DNA of 64,000 nt from CADCVQ01 sp038260305 (GTDB taxonomy: Bacteria > Actinomycetota > Thermoleophilia > Solirubrobacterales > Solirubrobacteraceae): the NCBI GenBank assembly GCA_038260305.1, contig JBBSNY010000020.1, positions 10,378 to 74,377 on the forward strand. Direction: 5' to 3'. Positions 26,288 to 35,085 of this stretch are shown here, piece by piece. Each line of letters begins with the position of its first letter. Within the stretch, counting starts at the first letter, position 1. The notes beneath the pieces were generated by a model, which was given only the letters and a program-made list of their open reading frames with translations, had not been told where the DNA came from and made no database searches. The position numbers and the translations under genes were made by a program.

Positions 26288-27094
26288 GTGTCCGTCGATG
26301 AGGATGTCGTCCTGCGCTGGTCCGAGGATGGGCTGCGACCGTGCGGCCCCGAACGATCGGCGGGCCTCCTGACTGCCGACTCGTTCCTCGTCGATGCGGG
26401 CGCCGTCCGCGGTTACGAGCGCCACTGGACGCGTTTTTCAGGCTGGTGCCGCGAGCTCGGCGTCGCGGTCGAGGACCTCGCGGGCTTCCGCCGCGCCGTC
26501 GAGGCCGCGATCCCGCGATCGGGGCGCTGGTTTCCTCGCGTCGAGCTCGTCGAGCAGGACGGCGCTGCGCTGCGGTTCCGGCTGCGGCCCGGACAGCCGG
26601 CGCTGCCCGAGGCGCGGGTCATGCTCGGGCCGCCGGGCGACCCGCGGCGCCAGCCGCGCCGCAAGGGGCCGGACCTCGATGCGCTCGTCGCCCTGCGCGC
26701 GCAGGCGGTCGCGGCGGGCGTCGACGAGCTGCTCCTGCGCGACGACGCCGGCCGCCTCGTCGAGGGCGCGCTGCACAGCCTGCTGTGGTGGGAGGACGAG
26801 ACGCTCTGCACGACGCCGGCGGAGGCGACGCTGCCGGGGGTCACGCGGGCGCTGCTGCTCGAGATCGCCGCCGAGCACGGCGTCGCGGTCCGCGAGCGCC
26901 TGCCGATGGCGGCCGAGCTGGCCGGGCGCGAGACGTGGCTGACGAACGCCGTCCACGGCATCCGCGTCGTCACGCGGTGGGGCGAGGGCGACGGCGGGCC
27001 TGACGCCGGTCCGGCCCGCCACGCCGAGCTCTGGCGGGGGCGCCTGCAGCGCACGGCGCGAGCGATCGTGTCACGAACCGGCCCCGCCCGGTGA
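26288..27094 (+). CDS. pabC: Class IV aminotransferase fold, aminodeoxychorismate lyase
   Basis: A 268-residue PLP enzyme of fold type IV. Lys126 (in RRKGPD) is the expected PLP-binding lysine; VEGALHSLLWW corresponds to the EGxxxN region (the Asn is not conserved) and LPGVTRALLLE is the phosphate-binding segment. Divergent pairing with pabAB supports the role of PabC, which releases pyruvate from aminodeoxychorismate to give p-aminobenzoate. A branched-chain or D-amino acid aminotransferase role is less likely from context. Confidence 0.82.
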   Translation: MSVDEDVVLRWSEDGLRPCGPERSAGLLTADSFLVDAGAVRGYERHWTRFSGWCRELGVAVEDLAGFRRAVEAAIPRSGRWFPRVELVEQDGAALRFRLRPGQPALPEARVMLGPPGDPRRQPRRKGPDLDALVALRAQAVAAGVDELLLRDDAGRLVEGALHSLLWWEDETLCTTPAEATLPGVTRALLLEIAAEHGVAVRERLPMAAELAGRETWLTNAVHGIRVVTRWGEGDGGPDAGPARHAELWRGRLQRTARAIVSRTGPAR

Positions 27095-27160
27095 GTGGCA
27101 ATCGGGCGTCGCGCGCGGGATCCCCGCTCGTGGTGCGGCGCCCTCTAGTAGTTAGTCAAG

Positions 27161-28138
27161 TTAGTTGGTTACGCCGTTGCGGCAGACGATGCCGCGGTAG
27201 TAGAACCCCTCGGTCACCCGCGCCGCCACCGAGAACGGGAGGCGATCGAGTATCGGCTCCAGCGCAAGCTTCGCCATCAGAGCGACGTTCGACGGCCCCG
27301 CCAGCCAGCCGCGCGACGGCGCGACCAGCGACGAGCACGCGTGCGTGTACCCGGCCTGGATGAGGATCGAGCGCAGTTCCCGCAGCCGGTACTCGTGCAA
27401 ATGCAGCCCGGCGTACCCGCGCGCGCGCGGCAGGAAGTCGAGGTCGTGGGGGCCGGTGATCGCGCTGGGCGTCGTCACGAGCAGCAGGCCTGCCGGCGCG
27501 ATCAGTCTGCGCAGGCTGCGCAGGATTTCTGGCACGTCCGCCGGGGGGAGGTGCTCGATGACGTCGCACAGCGTGAGAACGTCATAGCGGTCGGTCACCT
27601 CCGAGTCCAGCAGGCGTCGCAGGCTCATGCACGTCAACGTCGCGCTTGAGCCGTCAAGCCGCGCGGACGCGCGAGCGATCGCCGCTTGTGACACGTCGAT
27701 GCCGGCGACCAATCGAAACTCGAGCCGCGTCAGATCGGCCAGCAGTTCACCCGTGCCGCAGCCCACGTCGAGGACTCGGAGGGCGTGCGCGGGTATGCCT
27801 GGAAAGGCCTGCCGCGCGGACCGCAGCACGAACACGCTGTCGACCGCCCGGTGTCCCATCGACTCGTCATAGCCGAGCCGCAGCGGGATGACGCGGGTGT
27901 AGGCCAGCGCGCAGATCCTCCAGAACTGCTGGCCTACGGCATCGCGCATGAGTGCGCCGTAGTGGATTTCGACAGCCTGATGCAGCGACCGCTTCACTGA
28001 CGGGTCGGGGTCCTTGTACAGCGCCTGCAGCATCGGGGGCCACAGGCGCTCGTCGACGGGGGAGTCGTCGGCGCTGCAGAGGTCCTCCACCTCCGCGAGC
28101 GACAGGTGCTCGAGGCCGGCGTCGGTGGCCTCTAACAT
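27161..28138 (-). CDS. Class I SAM-dependent methyltransferase
   Basis: A 325-residue protein with an all-helical N-terminal extension (about 1-100, not recognised) and a Rossmann methyltransferase domain: motif I VLDVGCGTGELL at about 130, AGIDVS for the acidic residue binding the ribose, DVIEHLPPADVPEIL as motif IV, and GLLLVTTPSA. It is most like UbiG/type 11-12 enzymes acting on small molecules. The ATG at 28138 has AGGAAG 8 bases upstream; the frame is open to 28342 but without coding character. Divergent from the TIR gene across 251 bases. Methyl acceptor unknown. Confidence 0.85.
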   Translation of the reverse strand: MLEATDAGLEHLSLAEVEDLCSADDSPVDERLWPPMLQALYKDPDPSVKRSLHQAVEIHYGALMRDAVGQQFWRICALAYTRVIPLRLGYDESMGHRAVDSVFVLRSARQAFPGIPAHALRVLDVGCGTGELLADLTRLEFRLVAGIDVSQAAIARASARLDGSSATLTCMSLRRLLDSEVTDRYDVLTLCDVIEHLPPADVPEILRSLRRLIAPAGLLLVTTPSAITGPHDLDFLPRARGYAGLHLHEYRLRELRSILIQAGYTHACSSLVAPSRGWLAGPSNVALMAKLALEPILDRLPFSVAARVTEGFYYRGIVCRNGVTN

Positions 28139-28389
28139 CGCCGACACTTCCTGCAACGACGTCTGGACCGCCACCGAGGTCAGCTGGTCGCCGGGAGACA
28201 CGTGGTTGGCAAGGCCTCGCGATGACACAGCAGCACCAATTCTATAGGCGATTCGGGAGACCGGGCTGATCGAGCGGGGCGAGGTACAATCGCTCTCGAT
28301 GACGCAGCTGGACGGGATGTCGTGTGGGTACGCCGTGAACACGGATCGGCTGATGTCGATTGCGTGGAAAGCGCGACCAACGCGTGGTC
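28139..28389. promoter_or_regulatory. Divergent regulatory region between methyltransferase and TIR genes
   Basis: About 250 bases, less GC-rich than its surroundings. CCAATTCTATAGG (around 28235-28248) gives TATAGA on the minus strand, a good -10 for the methyltransferase. TACAAT (28285-28290) on the plus strand is a good -10 for the TIR side, with an ATG 8 bases beyond it. Confidence 0.45.
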
Positions 28390-28403
28390 ATGGTCGGCGG
28401 TGA
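28299..28403 (+). CDS. Possible 34-codon leader ORF before the TIR gene
   Basis: An ATG at 28299 lies 8 bases after TACAAT, matching the leaderless pattern of this genome, and opens a 34-codon frame (start MTQLDGMSCGYAV) that ends at TGA 28401-28403. It overlaps the TIR start at 28390 by 14 bases in another frame, so its translation could set the level of TIR translation. No homology recognised; it may simply be chance. Confidence 0.25.
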   Translation: MTQLDGMSCGYAVNTDRLMSIAWKARPTRGHGRR

Positions 28404-29406
28404 CGAGACGCCGGGCCCGTCGCTATTCATCAGCCATCGTCACGCAGATTACGCGATCGCGGGCGTGCTACGCGACTGGATCCGCGACTGCACCATGGAG
28501 ACGGTCCGCGTGTACCAGTCCTCGAATGCGACCGACGCCGTGCCGTCGGGCAACCGGTTGACGGCGGCATTGCGACAGCAACTGCACGCGTCGTCGGTCG
28601 TCCTATGCATCTTTACCGGCCACGAGGCGGACTGGTCGTGGTGCATGTGGGAATGCGGCGTTGCGACCGATCCACTCGAGGACAGCACGCGCGTGGTCGT
28701 GCTGCAGTTCTGCGACGACTTCCCGCGTCCGTACGCCGATGTCGTGCGCGTCGACGTCCGCAACGACCGCGATGTGGAGCGGTTCGCGACCGAACTGCTC
28801 ACCAGTCCCGACTTCGTACCCGGCTACGGTCGCCCGCTGAGGCAGCTCGACGCACACGACCCGGTCGTCGAGCGCAAGGCCCAGGAACTCGTCAACGCGC
28901 TGCGCGCCGTCGGGCCGCCGGCGCCCGTCGAGGTGTGGGAATCCTGGTCGGTGCTCAACCTCGAGTTCCCGATCGAGCTCGTCGACGGCCTCGACGACGA
29001 GCAGCCCGAGCCCGACCGCGTGGCGGCGATCCAGGAGATGCTGCTCACGCAGTGCCATGTGGTCGAGGGGCAGCGGCTGGCGCGCAACATGTTCGGCATC
29101 ATCCGCTTCCCGGACCGCATCGCATTCTCGAAGCTCTACAGCGAGTGGCAGCGGCAGGTGCCCCACAGCACGTCGCAGTGGCTTGAGTCCCTGGCGAAGC
29201 AGATCTCGCTGACGGCGCGGCGTCGCCTTCCGGCAACCAACTGGGAGATCGTCGAGGGCGCGACGACGCAGCTCAGCATCCCCGTTTTGTGCTGGACCGT
29301 GCGCGATCCGACGAAGCGAACGTTCCAGTTCCACATGTACTTCATTCCCGTCAAGACGGCAGGGGACGGCGGCCTCGAGCTCGGATTCACGTCACCGGGG
29401 GCGTAG
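28390..29406 (+). CDS. TIR-domain protein, candidate immune effector
   Basis: A 338-residue protein. Residues about 10-150 form a TIR-like domain: SLFISHRHADY is the first strand and AA loop, ATDAVPSGNRLTAAL the BB-loop region, SSVVLCIFTG strand C, and WSWCMWECGVA contains Glu88, at the place of the catalytic glutamate of TIR NADases. Residues about 175-338 are a second domain I do not recognise (from VEVWESWSVLNLEFP to the end), possibly a sensor or oligomerisation module. Prokaryotic TIR proteins commonly deplete NAD+ in anti-phage abortive infection. ATG at 28390 is assumed; GTG 28384 and TTG 28360 are alternatives. A methyltransferase gene is divergent. Confidence 0.75.
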   Translation: MVGGDETPGPSLFISHRHADYAIAGVLRDWIRDCTMETVRVYQSSNATDAVPSGNRLTAALRQQLHASSVVLCIFTGHEADWSWCMWECGVATDPLEDSTRVVVLQFCDDFPRPYADVVRVDVRNDRDVERFATELLTSPDFVPGYGRPLRQLDAHDPVVERKAQELVNALRAVGPPAPVEVWESWSVLNLEFPIELVDGLDDEQPEPDRVAAIQEMLLTQCHVVEGQRLARNMFGIIRFPDRIAFSKLYSEWQRQVPHSTSQWLESLAKQISLTARRRLPATNWEIVEGATTQLSIPVLCWTVRDPTKRTFQFHMYFIPVKTAGDGGLELGFTSPGA

Positions 29407-29441
29407 CGGCCCGCGAGGAACAACGAGAGCGCCGCGGCGAA

Positions 29442-31097
29442 CTATCCGGCGTCGCGCTTGCGGACCGCGTCGCGCAGGCGCTGGAGCTCCTGGACTAGCC
29501 GCTGCTGGCGGCGCAGGATGTCGTCGATGCGGCGCTGGACGTCGTTCTTGGAGGGCGTCGTGGTGGTCCCCGGCGTCGTCGTGGTCCCCGGCGTCGTCGT
29601 GGTGCCCTGCGTCGTCGTCCCGGTGCTGTCGGGGACGGTGCTCGCACCCGGCGCCGCGGCCTCGTCGGGCACCTCGCCGGTCTGGATGTAGCGCAGCGTC
29701 TTCGCCTCGGCCTGCGCGTCGCGGTCGTTGTCGAAGATCGCGACGAGCTTGTTCGTCTCGGCGTCGACGATGACGGTCTTGGAGACCGCGTTGGCGCTGT
29801 TCGGGATGATCGAGGTGAGGTACACGAGGCGCCCCTTGACGAACACCGGCCGCGGCTCGACGACCCGGAAGTTCCCTGAGCCGGCCGTCCCGCTGCCGAA
29901 GTCGATGCCGGGGATCGAGACCGCCTTGACGGCCTGGATCGCGCGCACGTTGCCGCTCAGCGACTCGCGCTGCGGCACGCGCCAGATCCGCGTGTGGCCG
30001 GTCACGGCGTCGGTCAGGAAGATCGCGCTGGCGGCAAACGCCCGGCCGTAGGGCTCCGCGACCGTGACCCACTGCAGGCCGAGCCCGTTGGTGCCGAAGT
30101 CGACGAGGTACGGCTGGCGGTTGGTCTCGGTGTCGTTGATCCGCGTCTGGTCCTCGTGCACGAACCAGGCGTTCCAGAGGCCGCGCTTGTATTGGTAGGC
30201 GTCCTGGACCCGGCGCGCCTGGGTGTCCGGGAAGACGCGGCCCGTGCGGGCGAGGTCGGGCCGGCTCGCCGCCTCCCGAGGCGATAGGTCCTCGATGTCT
30301 CCGTTCGGAGCGACGACGAAGACGCCGCCGAGCACCGGCCGGCGGATCAGCCAGCCCTTGTAGGTCAGGTACGGCACGAGGATCCGCGGGCCCTTGTCGG
30401 TCTCGACCCCGACCGGCTCCTCCAGCGAGATGAGGAAGCGACGCTTCAAGAGCTGCCAGCGCAGGTTGTCGGTGATCTGCAGGCCGGGGGCGTACTTCAG
30501 CTTCGCGTCGACCTGCTTGAGCGAGCGAGCGGTTGTCTCGGCGTCGAGCTCGACGATGCCCTGGCTCTTCTTCGTGAAGATGCGGAAGACGCCCTGCGGC
30601 GTGCGCAGCGCCGTCCACTTGAGCCCGTCCTTCGTGTTGACGATGCGGAAGTTCGTCAGCGTCTCGGTCGGCGAGTTGAAGGCGCTGGAGGCGTTCTGCT
30701 CGGCGACCTCACGCGGGACGATGCGGACCTTGCCGTCCGCCGGCAGGCCGGGGATCGACTCATACGTCGTATTCGAGACGATCGCACGCTCGACGAGCGG
30801 GCCGCTCAGCGAGGCGCCGATGATGAACAGCACGAACGCCGCGATCGGGAACGCGATCAGCCACGGCGGCGGGCGCACGCCGCTGCGTAGGTCGTCGAGG
30901 GTCGTCCAGCTGCGCTGCGAGCGGCGCAGCAGCAGCGCCCCGACGAGGAGCAGCAGGAGCGGCGCGAGCCAGACGAACGGCTTCGTCCAGGCGAACATCG
31001 CGAGGCCGTGCCACAGCGGGCGAACGAGCCACAGCACGACGATCGCCACGACGATCAGGCCGATCATGGCCGGGTTGACCTGCTTGAGGCGACGCAT
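29442..31097 (-). CDS. Large membrane-anchored hypothetical protein
   Basis: A 551-residue protein of no family I know. Three membrane helices near the N-terminus (about 10-27, 40-58 and 79-99), then a long extracytoplasmic region (about 100-480) of mostly beta character that mentions no catalytic motif I can place, a Thr/Pro/Gly repeat (three TTTTPG-like units at about 505-525) as flexible linker, and a C-terminal amphipathic or coiled-coil helix (about 528-548). The layout suggests an envelope protein with a tethered domain. The next gene on the same strand upstream is the broken TrkA-type gene, 52 bases away. Confidence 0.65.
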   Translation of the reverse strand: MRRLKQVNPAMIGLIVVAIVVLWLVRPLWHGLAMFAWTKPFVWLAPLLLLLVGALLLRRSQRSWTTLDDLRSGVRPPPWLIAFPIAAFVLFIIGASLSGPLVERAIVSNTTYESIPGLPADGKVRIVPREVAEQNASSAFNSPTETLTNFRIVNTKDGLKWTALRTPQGVFRIFTKKSQGIVELDAETTARSLKQVDAKLKYAPGLQITDNLRWQLLKRRFLISLEEPVGVETDKGPRILVPYLTYKGWLIRRPVLGGVFVVAPNGDIEDLSPREAASRPDLARTGRVFPDTQARRVQDAYQYKRGLWNAWFVHEDQTRINDTETNRQPYLVDFGTNGLGLQWVTVAEPYGRAFAASAIFLTDAVTGHTRIWRVPQRESLSGNVRAIQAVKAVSIPGIDFGSGTAGSGNFRVVEPRPVFVKGRLVYLTSIIPNSANAVSKTVIVDAETNKLVAIFDNDRDAQAEAKTLRYIQTGEVPDEAAAPGASTVPDSTGTTTQGTTTTPGTTTTPGTTTTPSKNDVQRRIDDILRRQQRLVQELQRLRDAVRKRDAG

Positions 31098-31149
31098 CGC
31101 GGCCGACTCTACGTCGTTGCGGCGCGGCGCGGGGGCGGCCTCGCCGCGC

Positions 31150-31844
31150 TCACGCGGCGAGCAGCTCGTCGCAGGCGCGGCGCGTGCCGACGACCGCGAT
31201 CAGCTCGCCGACCGCGATGCTCATGTCGTCGCGCGGACGCCAGTGATCGCCGAGCGCGAGGATGCGCAACTCGCCGTCGCGGTGCACGTCGCGGATGAGC
31301 CGTCCGGCGAGCGCCGAGCCGGGCGGCACCTGCGTCTCCAGCACCCGCAGCGGGACGTTCGACAGCGCCAGGGCGACCGCGCTGCGGCGGTCCAGCAGCT
31401 CGGCGCTGAACGCTGGCGCCGCCAGCGCCGAGATCGAACGGGTCAGGTCGAGCTCGACGCTGTTGTCCAGCCGCGCGGCGAGCGTCGGGTCGAAGATCCG
31501 CAGGACGATCCGCACGGCCGGGTTGTGCTCGCGCGAGGCGAGGCCGCATTGGAGGTTCGCGAGGTCGTCGCTCGTAACCGCGAGGATCGCGCGCTCCGTC
31601 TGGAGATTGGCGGCGTCGAGCTGGCCCGGCGTGCGGGCGTCGGCGAACACGACGGGATCTTGATCTGGCGTGCGACGGCGATGCCTGCCGCGTCCTGGTC
31701 GCGCTCGACGCCGATGCACGGCACGCCGAGCTCGTGCAGGCTGACGAGGATCCGCGAGCCCGCCTTGCCGAGACCGCAGACGATGAAGCACCGGCCGCTC
31801 GCCGTGCGTGCGCGGCGTGTCCGCTTCGGCCTCGGCTCCCGCAT
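31150..31844 (-). pseudogene. Frameshifted TrkA-type NAD-binding/RCK protein
   Basis: The N-terminal part in one frame reads FIVCGLGKAGSRI then LHELGVPCIGVERD, a TrkA-N Rossmann domain with its GxGxxG loop and acidic strand-2 end, up to QIKIP. The continuation is in another frame: VVFADAR, ERAILAVTSDDLANL, and a TrkA-C domain near the end (VPPGSALAGRLI...). The frames join if one base is restored in the GGG run near 31653-31656. The gene is therefore broken or carries a sequencing error. Such proteins gate K+ channels or transporters in response to NAD(H). Start position is approximate. Confidence 0.75.
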
Positions 31845-31986
31845 CGAACTCGAGACTCCCAGACGGAGGGGCCCGCGCCTGTGGCCTCACGTCCAAGCAT
31901 GCGGCGGCCCGAGATCGACGTAGCGGCTGATGTCCGCCCAAACGACGCGCGAGCCGCAGAGTCGGCGGGCCGGTTCAGACCCGCGC

Positions 31987-33048
31987 TCAGGTGCGCCGCG
32001 CCCAGAAGGGGGCGTCCGCCCAGCGCCGTTCCTGCATGTAGATGTCGCGCTTGCGCGACCGGTACTCCTGATAGATCCGGGTGACCGACGCGACATACGC
32101 CGCGGCGGGCCCGTCGTCGCGCTCGACGGCGGCCGCCGCGACACGCGCAGCCTCCATCCCGGAGCGCAGCGAGAAGCCGATGCCCAGCGCGGAGATCGGG
32201 TCGAAGGCAGCGGCTGCGTCTCCGGCGGCGACGCAGCCGTCGCCCGTCAATGCCGAGGTCAGCTGAGAATGGGCCGCGCGCACCGCTGTCTCGCCCGTCG
32301 CGCGCCAGAGCTCCGTCCGGCGAGCGGTCGCCGACGTCTGAGCGAGGCGCATCTCCCACGTCGACTGCTTGTGCAAGTCGGAGTCGGTCATGAACATCAC
32401 GACGCCGCGGCCCTCGGGAAGCGTCGCCGAGTACCACCATCCGTCGGAAGCGGACTCCACGAGCGCGCCCGCCGCGACGCGCTGCGGATGATCGTCGTCG
32501 TACCAGCGGATCTCGGCGATGAGCGCGTCCTCCCGGCCCGGACGCGCGCCATGGCGACGCGCGAGCAGCGCCGAGCGCCCGGTCGCATCGATGATCGCCG
32601 GGGCGACGACGTGTTCGCCACCTCTGATCTCGACCGACCAGCCGGGCGCCGTGTGGCGGGCCTGCGCGACGACCGCGCGCCCATCGACGACCTGCGCTCC
32701 GGCGGCCTGCGACCGAGCTCGCAGCCACGCGTCGAATCGGGCTCGGTGCAAGTGCCAGCCAGTGCCGCGGCCGGTGAACAGGTAGCTCCGATCGATGACC
32801 TGCGAGGACCCCCATGAGGATGCCGTGCCACCGGCCGGCAGATGGCCCGCACGCAGGAACTCCTCCTTGACGCCCAGGTAGCCCAGCAACGGCAGTACGC
32901 CGGGCGACAGCGTCTCGCCCGCCGCCGGGCCGCGGCGCGCAGGAGCACAGATCAGCACGACCGACAGCTCGGGTAGATAGCGCCGAAGCGTGAGCGCAGC
33001 GGCGCATCCCGCCGGGCCCGCGCCCAGGATCGCCACGCTTGCGCGCAC
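31987..33048 (-). CDS. lodB: LodB-type FAD-dependent flavoprotein
   Basis: A 353-residue protein of the FAD-dependent monooxygenase/halogenase-like family. AILGAGPAGCAAAL near residue 6 is the FAD Rossmann motif; GDAAAAFDPISALG is the second FAD motif. It starts 13 bases after a LodA-type oxidase gene. In LodA/LodB and GoxA/GoxB systems the flavoprotein is required to build the cysteine tryptophylquinone cofactor of its partner, and that is the most likely role here. GTG start at 33048. The assignment to LodB rests mainly on the neighbouring LodA gene. Confidence 0.8.
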   Translation of the reverse strand: MRASVAILGAGPAGCAAALTLRRYLPELSVVLICAPARRGPAAGETLSPGVLPLLGYLGVKEEFLRAGHLPAGGTASSWGSSQVIDRSYLFTGRGTGWHLHRARFDAWLRARSQAAGAQVVDGRAVVAQARHTAPGWSVEIRGGEHVVAPAIIDATGRSALLARRHGARPGREDALIAEIRWYDDDHPQRVAAGALVESASDGWWYSATLPEGRGVVMFMTDSDLHKQSTWEMRLAQTSATARRTELWRATGETAVRAAHSQLTSALTGDGCVAAGDAAAAFDPISALGIGFSLRSGMEAARVAAAAVERDDGPAAAYVASVTRIYQEYRSRKRDIYMQERRWADAPFWARRT

Positions 33049-33061
33049 CCGCCGGTGCCTG

Positions 33062-35077
33062 TCAGTTACCCGTGAGCCACTGCAGGGGGAAGACGTTCTG
33101 GCTCATGTTGTCGACGTCGAGCCCCGACCCCACGGTGCTGGGCTGGGTGGTGTACATCAGCCCATCCGACGTCAGGCCGTAGTAGCCGGATGCGAAAGAG
33201 TCGAAGCTCCGCTCCTGCTCAAGGAAGAACGGGAACGTATCGCGCCGCGGGCCGGTCGTCGAGTTGAGCACGAACCCGAGGTACTTCCAGCCGACAACCG
33301 AGTCCATGAAGCTGTTGAGACCGCGGTGATACAAGACGTTCTGGCCCATCACCTGGCCGAAGTTGTTGCCCAGGGGCGCGTTGCCGTCGAGCGCCTGCTC
33401 CGCCGGCGTGCTCGCGCCGCTGTAGACGTTGAATGGGCTCTGCGCGGGCCACCAGTAGGCGAAGAACGTCGGGGCGAGCGGGATCTTGCTCGCGTTGCTG
33501 ATGGTCTTGTTGCTCTGCGACGTCGTGAAGTTCACGGCCTGCTCGGAGCAGTCGAAGAAGTCGGCCTGCCAGGGGATCGCCATGCGCTTCGTCAGGTCGC
33601 CCGGCTGGCATCCGTCCCCGGCGATCGTCTCGTCCCTCGACGGGCTCAAGCCCGGCCCGTCGTAGAGCTCGGGCTCGAGGAGAATCCGGAAGGGATCGCC
33701 CGCCGTGAGGACGATCGGGTTGCGCATCGTCCACGTGACCTCGATCCCCGGGGCCATCGGCTCGCCGACCGCGTTCCCCGCGGTGGCGATGTCCAGCGGG
33801 CTGGCCCACGTCCAGTCCGTGCCCGCATCGGGGTCGTCGCGGCGAGCTGCGCAGCTCCCTTCTGCCCACTGGTGCAGCAGGAAGTACTGGGTCGGCGTGA
33901 CCGCCATGAACTTCTCGATGAGGACATTCGAGATCGAGTTGTCACCGGAGTTCAACGGCATCAGCGGCAGTCCGTTGTCGCCGAAGAGCTGCTGGTGTTG
34001 GGGGGCCTCCTCGGGCGCCTGCTTGCCTTTGCCTGGGTCTCGAAACGTCGCGAACACGGCCCTGCGGTTCTCCCGGTTCGCGTCGCCGAGGTCGCTGAGA
34101 TCGAACGGCGGCGTTGCGACACTGACCATCGCATCGATGTTGGCGACCCAGCGGTACTCCTTCATCGCCTTGAAGATCGGCAGGATGTCGCGCTCCAGGC
34201 AGGCGACATAGCCCGTCTGGAAGCCGTCGTCGTAGAGCGCCGGGCAGAGGCCCATCAGCCGCACCCCGACATCGATGAACGTATCCGCGAGCGACGTGAT
34301 GTTCACGAGTTCCGGCGCGAGCTTGGGCGCCCCGCTCACGACCCATGCGTCGAGCACGAGGCGCTCGCCCTCTGGGGTCTGGATCTCCGCGATCACAGGC
34401 CCGTCGCCCACATCGTCATACCAGCCGTCCGCGCCGGCGAACGTGGTGATCGTGCTGCCCGCGGGGCCGCCCGCGTTGCCCAATCCGCCGAGCACCAGTA
34501 GCTCGCCCCGCTCGGTCATCTTCACGGCACCGAGGGTGCTCACCGGGTACGGGGTGAGGTCCTGGCTCGGGAAGGAGACGTGTCCGTAATCGCCGGCCGA
34601 AGCGGCGTCGAGCTGCACCCAATCGCCCGGGCCGTCGAGTGTGCGCGGGCCTGGGTCGATGATGAGCTTGCGCCGCTCGTCGTCTCCCTTCACCGTGTCG
34701 TTGCGCACCGACACTCCCTGCTGGGCGTAGGAGTTGTCCGCACCGAGCATCACGTCGCCCTGAAGCTCCTGGAAGTTGTACCACGCAGCCTTCTTGTTGG
34801 CGACGTGCACGGTCCACGTCAACGTGGCCAACCCGTCGCCCGGAGTCACCTCGACGGGCGGTTGACCATCCTCGTGGCGATAGACTCGAAAGCGCGCCGC
34901 CTGGCGCTTCACCTGTCCGGCGGCCTTGAACTCCGTGACCGTTCGTTGACCGCCAAGCGCGTCGTGCTCCGTCGGCAGCCCGCCGACCGACGTCGGCTCG
35001 AGGTACCACGCGTCCGGTGAGTCCCCAACGCGGGCGAAGCCGATCGCCGGATGAATCCTGTAAGTGACAGCGCTCAT
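33062..35077 (-). CDS. lodA: LodA/GoxA-type CTQ-dependent amino acid oxidase
   Basis: A 671-residue cytoplasmic-type protein without signal peptide. It opens YRIHPAIGFARVGDSPDAWYLEP, typical of LodA-like oxidases, which carry cysteine tryptophylquinone made from their own side chains and deaminate amino acids (lysine epsilon-oxidase, glycine oxidase), releasing H2O2. Cys510 in PWQADFFDC and a Trp in YWWPAQ (542-543) are my candidates for the cross-linked pair. AGGAGA lies 5 bases before the ATG. Encoded between an FAD amine oxidase and a LodB-type gene, all leftward with gaps of 8 and 13 bases. Substrate not predictable. Confidence 0.85.
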   Translation of the reverse strand: MSAVTYRIHPAIGFARVGDSPDAWYLEPTSVGGLPTEHDALGGQRTVTEFKAAGQVKRQAARFRVYRHEDGQPPVEVTPGDGLATLTWTVHVANKKAAWYNFQELQGDVMLGADNSYAQQGVSVRNDTVKGDDERRKLIIDPGPRTLDGPGDWVQLDAASAGDYGHVSFPSQDLTPYPVSTLGAVKMTERGELLVLGGLGNAGGPAGSTITTFAGADGWYDDVGDGPVIAEIQTPEGERLVLDAWVVSGAPKLAPELVNITSLADTFIDVGVRLMGLCPALYDDGFQTGYVACLERDILPIFKAMKEYRWVANIDAMVSVATPPFDLSDLGDANRENRRAVFATFRDPGKGKQAPEEAPQHQQLFGDNGLPLMPLNSGDNSISNVLIEKFMAVTPTQYFLLHQWAEGSCAARRDDPDAGTDWTWASPLDIATAGNAVGEPMAPGIEVTWTMRNPIVLTAGDPFRILLEPELYDGPGLSPSRDETIAGDGCQPGDLTKRMAIPWQADFFDCSEQAVNFTTSQSNKTISNASKIPLAPTFFAYWWPAQSPFNVYSGASTPAEQALDGNAPLGNNFGQVMGQNVLYHRGLNSFMDSVVGWKYLGFVLNSTTGPRRDTFPFFLEQERSFDSFASGYYGLTSDGLMYTTQPSTVGSGLDVDNMSQNVFPLQWLTGN

Positions 35078-35085
35078 GAGGTCTC

